Positions 13,400-26,100 of a DNA stretch of 64,000 nt are shown piece after piece. The notes below the pieces were generated by a model. It searched no databases. It had not been told where the DNA came from and was given only the letters and a program-made list of their open reading frames with translations. Every line of letters begins with the position of its first letter. The stretch's first letter is position 1. The position numbers and the translations under genes are program-made. The stretch spans positions 310,001 through 374,000 of the forward strand of contig CAVMKG010000262.1 in the NCBI GenBank assembly GCA_963682025.1. The letters run 5' to 3'. This DNA is from Cordilura impudica (lineage: Eukaryota; Arthropoda; Insecta; Diptera; Scathophagidae).

Positions 13400-16300
13400 G
13401 GTTAAATTTACATTTTCCTTAGTACATTTTCTTAAAAATTTAACTTTCCTTAATAAATTTTCTCAAAAATTCTGAAAATTTACCTTTTCCTTAGTAAATT
13501 TTCTTAAAAATTTAACCTTCCTTAGTAAATTTTCTTAAAAATTTAACTTTCCTTAGTAAATTTCTTAAAAATTCTGAAAATTTACCTTTTCCTTAGTAAA
13601 TCTTCTTAAAAATTTACCTTGCCTTAGTAAATTTTCTCAAAAATTATGAATATTTACCTTTTCCTTAGTAAATATTCTAAAAAATTTACATTTCCTTAGT
13701 AAATTTTTTTAAAAATTTACCCATCCTTAGTAAATCTTCTTAAAAATGTAGTAAATTTTCTTAACAATTTGCCTTTCCTTAGTAAATTTTCTCAAAAATT
13801 CTGAAAATTTATCTCTTCCTTAGTAAATTTTCTTAAAAATTTACCTTTCCTTAGTAAATTTTCTCAAAAATTCTGAAAATTTACCTTTTCCTTAGTAAAT
13901 TTTCTTATAAATTTACCTTTCCTTAGTAAATTTTCTCAAAATTCTGAAAATTTACCTTTTCCTTAGTAAATCTTCTTAAAAATTTAACGTTCCCTAGTAA
14001 TTTTTCTCAAAATTCTGAAAATTTACCTTTTCCTTAGTAAATTTTCTTAAAAATTTAACGTTCCTTAGTAAATTTTCTCAAAAACCTTTTGCTTAGTAAA
14101 TTTTCTTAACAATTTGCCTTTCCTTAGTAAATTTTCTCAAAAATTCTGAAAATTTATCTCTTCCTTAGTAAATTTTCTTAAAAATTTACCTTTCCTTAGT
14201 AAATTTTCTCAAAAATTCTGAAAATTTACCTTTTCCTTAGTACATGTTCTTAAAAATTTAACTTTCCTTAGTCAATTTTCTAAAAAATTCTGAAAATTTA
14301 ACATTTCCTTAGTAAATTTTCTTAAAAATTTACCTTTCCTTAATAAATTTTCTCAAAAATTTTGAAAATTTACCTTTTCCGTAGTAAATTTTCTTAAAAA
14401 TTTACCTCTCCTTAGTAAATTTTCTCAAAAATTCTGAAAATTTACCTTTTTCTTAGTAAATTTTCTTAAAAATATACCTCTCCTTAGTAAATTTTCTCAA
14501 AAATTCTGAAAATTTACATTTTCCTTAGTACATTTTCTTAAAAATTTAACTTTCCTTAGTAAATTTTCTCAAAAATTCTGAAAATTTAACTTTTCCTTAG
14601 TAAATTTTCTTAAAAATTTAACTTTCCTTAATAAATTTTCTCAAAAATTCTGTAAATTTTCCTTTTCCTTAGTAAATTTTCTTAAAAATTTAACCTTCCT
14701 TAATAAATTTTCTTAAAAATTTAACTTTCCTTAGTAAATTTCACAAAAATTCTGCAAATTTACTTTTTCCTTAGTAAATCTTCTTAAAAATTTACCTTTC
14801 CTTAGTAAATTTTCTCAAAAATTTTGAATATTTACCTTTTCCTTAGGAAATTTTCTAAAAAATTTACCTTTCCTTAGTAAATTTTTTTAAAAATTTACCC
14901 ATCCTTAGTAAATCTTCTTAAAATGTACCTTTCCTTAGTAAACTTTCTCAAAAATTCTGAAAACTTACCTTTTCCTTAGTAAATTTTTTTAAAAATTTAT
15001 CTTTCCTTAGTAAATTTTCTTAAAAATTTAACTTTCCTTAGTAAATTTTCTTAAAAATTTAACGTTCCTTAGTAAATTTTCTCAAAAAGTCTGGAAATTT
15101 ACCTTTTCCTTAGTAAATTTTCTTAAAAATTTACCTTTCCTTAGTAAATTTTCTCAAAAATTCTGAAAATTTAACTTTTCCTTAGTAAATTTTCTTAAAA
15201 ATTTAACTTTCCTTAGTAAATTTTCTCAAAATTCTGAAAATTTACCTTTCCTTAGTAAATTTTCTTAAAAATTTAACGTTCCTTAGTAAATTTTCTCAAA
15301 AACTCTGAAAATTTACCTTTTCCTTAGTAAATTTTCTTAAAAATTTAACTTTCCTTAGTAGATTTCACAAAAATTCTGAAAATTCACCTTTTCCTTAGTA
15401 AATCTTCTTAAAAATTAACCTTTCCTTAGTAAATTTTCTCAAAAATTCTGAAAATTTACATTTTCCTTAGTACATTTTCTTAAAAATTTAACTTTCCTTA
15501 ATAAATTTTCTCAACAATTCTGAAAATTTACCTTTTCCTTAGTAAATTTTCTTAAAAATTTAACCTTCCTTATTAAATTTTCTTAAAAATTTAACTTTCC
15601 TTAGTAAATTTCTTAAAAATTCTGAAAATTTAGCTTTTCTTACTTTTCCTTAGGAAATTTTCTAAAAAATTTACCTTTCCTTAGTAAATTTTTTTAAAAA
15701 TTTACCCATCCTTAGTAAATCTTCTTAAAAATGTACCTTTCCTTAGTAAACTTTCTCAAAAATTCTGAAAACTTACCTTTTCCTTAGTAAATTTTTTTAA
15801 AAATTTATCTTTCCTTAGTAAATTTTCTTAAAGATTTACCTTTCCTTATTAAATTTTCTTAAAAATTTACCTTTCCTTAATAAATTTTCTCAAAAATTCT
15901 GAAAATTTAACTTTTCCTTAGTAAATTTTCTTAAAAATTTAACTTTCCTTAGTAAATTTTCTCAAAATTCTGAAAATTTACCTTTTCCTTAGTAAATCTT
16001 CTTAAAAATTTAACGTTCCTTAGTAAATTTTCTCAAAATTCTGAAAATTTACCTTTTCCTTAGTAAATTTTCTTAAAAATTTAACGTTCCTTAGTAAATT
16101 TTCTCAAAAACTCGGAAAATTTACCTTTTCCTTAGTAAATTTTCTTAAAAATTTAACTTTCCTTAGTAAATTTCTCAAAAATTCTGAAAATTTACCTTTT
16201 GCTTAGTAAATTTTCTTAAAAATTTACCTTTCCTTAGTGAATTTTCTCAAAAATTCTGAAAATTTACTTTTCCTTAGTAAATTCTCTTAAAAATTTAACC

Positions 16301-17570
16301 TTCCTTAGTAAATTTTTTTAACAACGTACCATTCCTTAGTAAAATTTCTCAAAAATTCCGAAAACTTACCTTTTCCTTAGTAAATTTTCTTATAAATTTA
16401 CCTTTCCTCACTAGATTTTCTCGAAAATTCTGAAAATTTACCTTTTCCTTAGTAAATTTTCTTAAAAATTTACCTTTCCTTAGTAAATTTTCACAAAAAT
16501 TATGAAAATTTACGTTTTGCTTAGTAAATTTTCTTAAAAATTTACCTTTCCTTAGTAAATTTTCTCAAAACTTCTGAAAATTTACTTTTGCTTAGTAAAT
16601 TTTCTTAAAAATATACCTTTCCTTAGTAAATTTTCTTAAGAATTTATCTTTCCTTAGTAAATTTTCTTATAAGTTCTGAAAATTTACATTTTGCTTAGTA
16701 AATTTTCTTAAAAATGTACTTTTCTTTAGTAAATTTTCTTAAAAATTTACCTTTCCTTATTAAATTTTCTCAAAACTTCTGAAAATTTACTTTTGCTAGT
16801 AAATTTTCTTAAAAATTTACTTTTGCTTAGTAAATTTTCTTAAAAATTTACTTTTTCCTAGTAAGTTTTCTTAAGAATTTATCTTTCCTTAGTAAATTTT
16901 CTCAAAAATTCTGAAAATTTACATTTTCCTTAGTAAATTTTCTTAAAAATTTAACTTTCCTTAGTAAATTTTCTCAAAAATTCTGAAACTTTACCTTTTC
17001 CTTAGTAAATTTTCTTAAAAATTTAACTTTCCTTAGTAAGTTTAATTAAAAATTCTGAAAATTTAACTTTTCCTTAGTAAATTTTCTTAAAAATTTACCT
17101 TTCCTTAATAAATTTTCTCAAAAATTCTGAAAATTTACCTTTTCCTTACTAAATTTTCTTAAAAATTTAACTTTCCTTAGTAAATTTTCTAAAAAATTCT
17201 GAAAATTTAACTTTTCCTTAGTACATTTTCTTAAAAATTTACCTTTCCTTAATAAATTTTCTCAAAAATTTTGAAAATTTACCTTTTCCGTAGTAAATTT
17301 TCTTAAAAATTTATCTCTCGTTAGTAAATTTTCTCAAAAATTCTGAAAATTTACCTTTTCCTTAGTAAATTTTCTTAAAAATTTATCTCTCCTTAGTAAA
17401 TTTTCTCAAAAATTCTGAAAATTTACATTTTCCTTAGTACATTTTCTTAAAAATTTAACTTTCCTTAATAAATTTTCTCAAAAATTCTGAAAATTTACCT
17501 TTTCCTTAGTAAATTTTCTTAAAAATTTAACATTCCTTAGTAAATTTTCTTAAAAATTTAACTTTCCTTA

Positions 17571-20500
17571 GTAAATTTCTTAAAAATTCTGAAAATTTAC
17601 CTTTTCCTTAGTAAATCTTCTTAAAAATTTACCTTGCCTTAGTAAATTTTCTCAAAAATTCTGAATATTTACCTTTTCCTTAGGAAATTTTCTAAAAAAT
17701 TTACCTTTCCTTAGTAAATTTTTTTAAAAATTTACCCATCCTTAGTAAATCTTCTTAAAAATGTACCTTTCCTTAGTAAACTTTCTCAAAAATTCTGAAA
17801 ACTTACCTTTTCCTTAGTAAATTTTTTTAAAAATTTATCTTTCCTTAGTAAATTTTCTTAAAGATTTACCTTTCCTTAGTAAATTTTCTTAAAAATTTAC
17901 CTTTCCTTAGTAAATTTTCTCAAAAATTCTGAAAATTTAACTTTTCCTTAGTAAATTTTCTTAAAAATTTAACTTTCCTTAGTAAATTTTCTCAAAATTC
18001 TGAAAATTTACCTTTTCCTTAGTAAATCTTCTTAAAAATTTAACGTTCCTTAGTAAATTTTCTCAAAATTCTGAAAATTTACCTTTTCCTTAGTAAATTT
18101 TCTTAAAAATTTAACGTTCCTTAGTAAATTTTCTCAAAAATTCTGAAAATTTATCTCTTCCTTAGTAAATTTTCTTAAAAATTTACCTTTCCTTAGTAAA
18201 TTTTCTCAAAAATTTTGAAAATTTACCTTTTCCGTAGTAAATTTTCTTAAAAATTTACCTCTCCTTAGTAAATTTTCTCAAAAATTCTAAAAATGTACCT
18301 TTTCCTTAGTAAATTTTCTTAAAAATATACCTCTCCTTAGTAAATTTTCTCAAAAATTCTGAAAATTTACATTTTCCTTAGTACATTTTCTTAAAAATTT
18401 AACTTTCCTTAGTAAATTTTCTCAAAAATTCTGAAAATTTAACTTTTCCTTAGTAAATTTTCTTAAAAATTTAACTTTCCTTAATAAATTTTCTCAAAAA
18501 TTCTGTAAATTTACCTTTTCCTTAGTAAATTTTCTTAAAAATTTAACCTTCCTTAATAAATTTTCTTAAAAATTTAACTTTCCTTAGTAAATTTCACAAA
18601 AATTCTGCAAATTTACCTTTTCCTTAGTAAATCTTCTTAAAAATTTACCTTTCCTTAGTAAATTTTCTCAAAAATTCTGAATATTTACCTTTTCCTTAGG
18701 AAATTTTCTAAAAAATTTACCTTTCCTTAGTAAATTTTTTTAAAAATTTACCCATCCTTAGTAAATCTTCTTAAAATGTACCTTTCCTTAGTAAACTTTC
18801 TCAAAAATTCTGAAAACTTACCTTTTCCTTAGTAAATTTTTTTAAAAATTTATCTTTCCTTAGTAAATTTTCTTAAAAATTTACCTTTCCTTAGTAAATT
18901 TTCTTAAAAATTTACCTTTCCTTAGTAAATTTTCTCAAAAATTCTGAAGATTTACGTTTTCCTTAGTAAATTTTCTTAAAAATATACCCCTCCTTAGTAA
19001 ATTTTCTCAAAAATTCTGAAAATTTACCTTTTCCTTAGTAAATTTTCTTAAAAATTTAACGTTCCTTAGTAAATTTTCTCAAAAATTCTGAAAATTTACT
19101 TTTCCTTAGTAAATTTTCTTAAAAATTTAACTTTCCTTAGTAAATTTTCTCAAAATTCTGAAAATTTACCTTTTCCTTATTAAATTTTTCTAAAAATTTA
19201 ACGTTCCTTAGTAAATTTTCTCAAAAACTCGGAAAATTTTCCTTTTCCTTAGTAAATTTTCTTAAAAATTTAACTTTCCGTATTAAATTTCACAAAAATT
19301 CTGAAAATTAACCTTTTCCTTAGTAAACCTTCTTAAAAATTAACCTTTCCTTAGTAAGTTTTCTCAAAAATTCTGCAAATTTACCTTTTCCTTAGTATAT
19401 TTTCTTAACAACGTAATACTCCTTAGTAAAATTTCTCAAAAATTCTGAAAATTTACCTTTTCCTTAGTAAATTTTCTTATAAATTTACCTTTCCTTACTA
19501 AATTTTCTCGAAAATTCTGAAACTTTACCTTTTCCTTAGTAACTTTTCTTAAAAATTTACCTTTCCTTAGTAAATTTTTTTAAAAATTTACCCATCCTTA
19601 GTAAATCTTCTTAAAAATGTACCTTTCCTTAGTGAACTTTCTCAAAAATTCTGAAAACTTACCTTTTCCTTAGTAAATTTTTTTAGAAATTTATCTTTCC
19701 TTAGTAAATTTTCTTAAAAATTTACCTTTCCTTAGTAAATTTTCTTAAAAATTTACCTTTCCTTAGTAAATTTTATCAAAAATTCTGAAGATTTACCTTT
19801 TCCTTAGTAAATTTTAAAATTTAAGTTTCCTTGGTAAATTTTCTCAAAAATTCTGAAAATTTACTTTGCCTCAGTAAATTCTCTTAAAAATTTACCCCTC
19901 GTTAGTAATTTTTTTTAAAAACGTACCATTCCTTAGTAAATTTTCTCAAAAATTGTGAAAATTTACCTTTTCCTTAGTAAATTTTCATATAAATTTACCT
20001 TTCCTTATTCAATTTTCTCAAAAATTCTGAAAATTTACGTTTTGCTTAGTAAATTTTCTTAACAATTTACCTTTCCTTAGTAAATTTTCTTAAAAATTCT
20101 GAAAATTTACCTTTTGCTTAGTAAATTTTCTTAAAAATTTACCTTTCCTTAGTAAATTTTCTTTAAAATTTTCCTTTCCTTAGTAAATTTTCTCAAAAAT
20201 TGTGAAAATTTATCTTTTCCTTGATAAATTTACCTTTCCTTAGTAAATTTTCTCAAAATTCTGAAAATTTACCTCTTCCTTAGTAAACTTTCTTACAAAT
20301 TTAACTTTCCTTAGTAAATTTTATCAAAAATTCTGAAAATTTATCTTTTCCTTAATAAATTTTCTTAAAAATTTACTTTTCCTTAGTAAATTTTCTCAAA
20401 AATTCTGAAAATTTACCTTTTCCTTAGTAAATTTTCTTAAAAAATTAACTTTCCTTAGTAAATTTCTTAAAAATTCTGAAAATTTACCTTTTCCTTAGTA

Positions 20501-23149
20501 AATCTTCTTAAAAATTTACCTTGCCTTAGTAAATTTTCTCAAAAATTCTGAATATTTACCTTTTCCTTAGGAAATTTTCTAAAAAATTTACCTTTCCTTA
20601 GTAAATTTTTTTAAAAATTTACCCATCCTTAGTAAATCTTCTTAAAAATGTACCTTTCCTTAGTAAACTTTCTCAAAAATTCTGAAAACTTACCTTTTCC
20701 TTAGTAAATTTTTTTAAAAATTTATCTTTCCTTAGTAAATTTTCTTAAAGATTTACCTTTCCTTAGTAAATTTTCTTAAAAATTTACCTTTCCTTAGTAA
20801 ATTTTCTCAAAAATTCTGAAAATTTAACTTTTCCTTAGTAAATTTTCTTAAAAATTTAACTTTCCTTAGTAAATTTTCTCAAAATTCTGAAGATTTACCT
20901 TTTCCTTAGTAAATCTTCTTAAAAATTTAACGTTCCTTAGTAAATTTTCTCAAAATTCTGAAAATTTACCTTTTCCTTAGTAAATTTTCTTAAAAATTTA
21001 ACGTTCCTTAGTAAATTTTCTCAAAAATTCTGAAAATTTATCTCTTCCTTAGTAAATGTTCTTAAAAATTTACCTTTCCTTAGTAAATTTTCTCAAAAAT
21101 TTTGAAAATTTACCTTTTCCGTAGTAAATTTTCTTAAAAATTTACCTCTCCTTAGTAAATTTTCTCAAAAATTCTAAAAATGTACCTTTTCCTTAGTAAA
21201 TTTTCTTAAAAATATACCTCTCCTTAGTAAATTTTCTCAAAAATTCTGAAAATTTACATTTTCCTTAGTACATTTTCTTAAAAATTTAACTTTCCTTAGT
21301 AAATTTTCTCAAAAATTCTGAAAATTTAACTTTTCCTTAGTAAATTTTCTTAAAAATTTAACTTTCCTTAATAAATTTTCTCAAAAATTCTGTAAATTTA
21401 CCTTTTCCTTAGTAAATTTTCTTAAAAATTTAACCTTCCTTAATAAATTTTCTTAAAAATTTAACTTTCCTTAGTAAATTTCAGAAAAATTCTGCAAATT
21501 TACCTTTTCCTTAGTAAATCTTCTTAAAAATTTACCTTTCCTTAGTAAATTTTCTCAAAAATTCTGAATATTTACCTTTTCCTTAGGAAATTTTCTAAAA
21601 AATTTACCTTTCCTTAGTAAATTTTTTTAAAAATTTACCCATCCTTAGTAAATCTTCTTAAAATGTACCTTTCCTTAGTAAACTTTCTCAAAAATTCTGA
21701 AAACTTACCTTTTCCTTAGTAAATTTTTTTAAAAATTTATCTTTCCTTAGTAAATTTTCTTAAAAATTTACCTTTCCTTAGTAAATTTTCTTAAAAATTT
21801 ACCTTTCCTTAGTAAATTTTCTCAAAAATTCTGAAGATTTACGTTTTCCTTAGTAAATTTTCTTAAAAATATACCCCTCCTTAGTAAATTTTCTCAAAAA
21901 TTCTGAAAATTTACCTTTTCCTTAGTAAATTTTCTTAAAAATTTAACGTTCCTTAGTAAATTTTCTCAAAAATTCTGAAAATTTACTTTTCCTTAGTAAA
22001 TTTTCTTAAAAATTTAACTTTCCTTAGTAAATTTTCTCAAAATTCTGAAAATTTACCTTTTCCTTATTAAATTTTTCTAAAAATTTAACGTTCCTTAGTA
22101 AATTTTCTCAAAAACTCGGAAAATTTTCCTTTTCCTTAGTAAATTTTCTTAAAAATTTAACTTTCCGTATTAAATTTCACAAAAATTCTGAAAATTAACC
22201 TTTTCCTTAGTAAACCTTCTTAAAAATTAACCTTTCCTTAGTAAGTTTTCTCAAAAATTCTGCAAATTTACCTTTTCCTTAGTATATTTTCTTAACAACG
22301 TAATACTCCTTAGTAAAATTTCTCAAAAATTCTGAAAATTTACCTTTTCCTTAGTAAATTTTCTTATAAATTTACCTTTCCTTACTAAATTTTCTCGAAA
22401 ATTCTGAAACTTTACCTTTTCCTTAGTAACTTTTCTTAAAAATTTACCTTTCCTTAGTAAATTTTCTCGAAAATTCTGAAACTTTATCCTTTTCCTTAGT
22501 AACTTTTAAAATTTAAGTTTCCTTGGTAAATTTTCTCAAAAATTCTGAAAATTTACTTTGCCTCAGTAAATTCTCTTAAAAATTTACCCCTCGTTAGTAA
22601 TTTTTTTTAAAAACGTACCATTCCTTAGTAAATTTTCTCAAAAATTGTGAAAATTTACCTTTTCCTTAGTAAATTTTCATATAAATTTACCTTTCCTTAT
22701 TCAATTTTCTCAAAAATTCTGAAAATTTACGTTTTGCTTAGTAAATTTTCTTAACAATTTACCTTTCCTTAGTAAATTTTCTTAAAAATTCTGAAAATTT
22801 ACCTTTTGCTTAGTAAATTTTCTTAAAAATTTACCTTTCCTTAGTAAATTTTCTTTAAAATTTTCCTTTCCTTAGTAAATTTTCTCAAAAATTGTGAAAA
22901 TTTATCTTTTCCTTGATAAATTTACCTTTCCTTAGTAAATTTTCTCAAAATTCTGAAAATTTACCTCTTCCTTAGTAAACTTTCTTACAAATTTAACTTT
23001 CCTTAGTAAATTTTATCAAAAATTCTGAAAATTTATCTTTTCCTTAATAAATTTTCTTAAAAATTTACTTTTCCTTAGTAAATTTTCTCAAAAATTCTGA
23101 AAATTTACCTTTTCCTTAGTAAATTTTCTTAAAAAATTAACTTTCCTTG
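17571..23149. repeat. Tandem duplication of a 2.7-2.9 kb higher-order unit
   Basis: Two consecutive copies of the same ordered series of variant monomers, 17571-20457 and 20458-23149. Matching positions are 2887-2888 bp apart through most of the unit (for example 18151 and 21038, 19406 and 22294), then 2692 bp apart (19821 and 22513). The first copy therefore holds about 196 bp of extra monomers near 19560-19800. The junction is visible at 20457/20458, where AAAATTAACTTTCCTTAG joins the start of the next copy. At 23149 the array instead continues as it does near 4365, so a single-copy version of the unit lies around 1890-4370. Confidence 0.85.
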
Positions 23150-26100
23150 TAAATTTTCTCAAAAATTCTGAAAATTTACCTTTTCCTTAGTAAATTTTCT
23201 TAAAAATTTACCTTTCCTTAGTAAATTTTCTTAAAAATTTACCCTTCCTTAGCAAATTTTCTTAAAAATGTACCTTTCCTTAGTAAATTTTCTCAAAAAT
23301 TCTGAAAACTTACCTTTTCCTTAGTAAATTTTCTTAAAAATTTACCTTTCCTTAGAAAATTTCCTTAAAAATTTACCTTTCCTTAGTAAATTTTCTCAAA
23401 AATTCTGAAAATTTATCTTTTCCTTAGTAAATTTTCTTAAAAATTAACCTTTCCTTAGTAAATTTTCTCGAAAATTCTGAAACTTTAACTTTTCCTTAGT
23501 AACTTTTCTTAAAAATTTACCCTTCCTCAGTAAATTTTCTTAAAAATTTACCATTCCTTATTAAATTTTCTTAAAAATTTACTTTTCCTTAATAAATTTT
23601 CTCAAAACTTCTGAAAATTTACCTTTTCCTTAGTAAATTTTCTTAAAAATTTACCCTTCCTTAGTAATTTTTCTTAAAAATTTTCCTTTCCTTAGTAAAT
23701 TTTCTCAAAAATTCTGAAAATTTACCTTTTCCTTAGTAAATTTTCTGAAATTTACCTTTCCTTAGTAAATTTTCTCAAAAATTCTGAAAATTTATCTTTT
23801 CCTTAGTAAATTTTCTTAAAAATTTACCTTTCCTTAGTAAATTTTCTCAAAAATTCTGAAAATTTACCTTTTCCTTAGTAAGTTTTCTTAAAAATTTACC
23901 TTTCCTTAATAAATTTTCTCAAAAATTCTGAAAATTTACTTTTCCTTAGTAAATTCTCTTAAAAATTTAACCTTCCTTAGTAAATTTTTTTAACAACGTA
24001 CCATTCCTTAGTAAAATTTCTCAAAAATTCTGAAAATTTACATTTTCCTTAGTAAATTTTCTTATAAATTTGCCTTTCCTTACTAAATTTTCTCGAAAAT
24101 TCTGAAACTTTACCTTTTCCTTAGTAACTTTTCTTAAAAATTTACCCTTCCTCAGTAAATTTTCTTAAAAATGTACCTCTCCTTAGTAAATTTTCTCAAA
24201 AATTCTGAAAATTTACCTTTTCCTTAGTAAATTTTCTTAAAAATATACCTTTCCCTAGTAAAATTTCTCAAAACTTCTGAAAATTTGCTTTTGCTTAGTA
24301 AATTTTCTTAAAAATTTACTTTTGCTTAGTAAATTTTCTTAAAAATTTACCATTCCTTAGTAAATTTTCTTAAGAGTTTATCTCTCCTTAGTAAATTTTC
24401 TTACAAATTCTGAAAATTTACCTTTTCCTTAGAAAATTTTCTTATAAATTTACCTTTCCTTAGTAAGTTTTCGAATAAATTCTGAAATTTTGCCACTTCC
24501 TTAGTAAATTTTCTTAAAAATTTACACTTCTTTAGGAAATTTTCTTAAAAATGTACCTTTCCTTAGTAAATTTTCTCAAAAACTCTGAAAATTTACTTTT
24601 TCCTTAATAAATTTACCTTTCCTTAGTAAATTTTCTTAAAAATTTACCTTCCCTTAGTAAATTTCCTCAAAAATTCTGAAAATTTACCTTTTGCTTAGTA
24701 AATATTCTTAAAAATTTTCCTTTCCTTAGTAAATTTTCTTAAAAATTTACCTTTCCTTAGTAAATTTTCTCAAAAATTCTGAAAATTTATATTTTCCTTA
24801 GTAAATTTTCTTAAAAATTTACCTTTCCTTAGTAAATTTTCTCAAAAATTCTGAAAATTTACCATTTCCTTAGTAAATTTTCTTAAAAATTTAACTTTCC
24901 TTAGTAAATTTTATTAAAAATTCTGAAAATTTAACTTTTCCTTAGTAAATTTTCTTAAAAATTTACCTTTCATTAATAAATTTTCTCAAAAATTCTGAAA
25001 ATTTACCTTTTCCTTAGTAAATTTTCTTAAAAATTTACCCTTCCTTAGTAAATTTTCTTAAAAATTTAACTTTCCTTAGTAAATTTCACAAAAATTCTGA
25101 AAATTTACCTTTTCCTTAGTAAATTTTCTTAACAATTTACCTTTCCTTAGTAAGTTTTCTCAAAAATTCTGAAAATTTATCTTTTCCTTAGTAAATTTTC
25201 TTAAAAATTTAACTTTCCTTAGTAAATTTTCTCGAAAATTCTGAAACTTTAACTTTTCCTTAGTAACTTTTCTTAAAAATTTACCCTTCCTCAGTAAATT
25301 TTCTTAAAAATTTACCATTCCTTATTAAATTTTCTTAAAAATTTACTTTTCCTTAATAAATTTTCTCAAAACTTCTGAAAATTTACCTTTTCCTTAGTAA
25401 ATTTTCTTAAAAATTTACCCTTCCTTAGTAATTTTTCTTAAAAATTTTCCTTTCCTTAGTAAATTTTCTCAAAAATTCTGAAAATTTACTTTTTCCTTAG
25501 TAAATTTTCTGAAATTTACCTTTCCTTAGTAAATTTTCTCAAAAATTCTGAAAATTTATCTTTTCCTTAGTAAATTTTCTTAAAAATTTACCTTTCCTTA
25601 GTAAATTTTCTCAAAAATTCTGAAAATTTACCTTTTCCTTAGTAAGTTTTCTTAAAAATTTACCTTTCCTCAATAAATTTTCTCAAAAATTCTGAAAATT
25701 TACTTTTCCTTAGTAAATTCTCTTAAAAATTTAACCTTCCTTAGTAAATTTTTTTAACAACGTACCATTCCTTAGTAAAATTTCTCAAAAATTCTGAAAA
25801 TTTACATTTTCCTTAGTAAATTTTCTTATAAATTTGCCTTTCCTTACTAAATTTTCTCGAAAATTCTGAAACTTTACCTTTTCCTTAGTAACTTTTCTTA
25901 AAAATTTACCCTTCCTCAGTAAATTTTCTTAAAAATGTACCTCTCCTTAGTAAATTTTCTCAAAAATTCTGAAAATTTGCTTTTGCTTAGTAAATTTTCT
26001 TAAAAATTTACTTTTGCTTAGTAAATTTTCTTAATAATTTACCATTCCTTAGTAAATTTTCTTAAGAGTTTATCTCTCCTTAGTAAATTTTCTTACAAAT

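Larger units (their letters stand above)
12870..13403 (-). mobile_element. 5'-truncated, poly(A)-tailed retroposed insertion
   Basis: Non-satellite DNA interrupting the array. Read on the minus strand it begins inside an open frame near 13399 and ends in a run of 15 A (12870-12884), with AATAAA eight bases upstream of the tail. That is the form of a reverse-transcribed polyadenylated RNA: either the 3' end of a non-LTR retrotransposon or a processed copy of a host mRNA. The octamer AAATTTAC stands at both junctions (12861-12868 and 13404-13411), but it is also satellite sequence, so it is only weak evidence for a target duplication. The source gene was not recognised. Confidence 0.75.

Noticed and set aside
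12861..13411. AAATTTAC as a firm target-site duplication
   Set aside because: The same octamer is part of every satellite monomer, so its presence on both sides is expected anyway.
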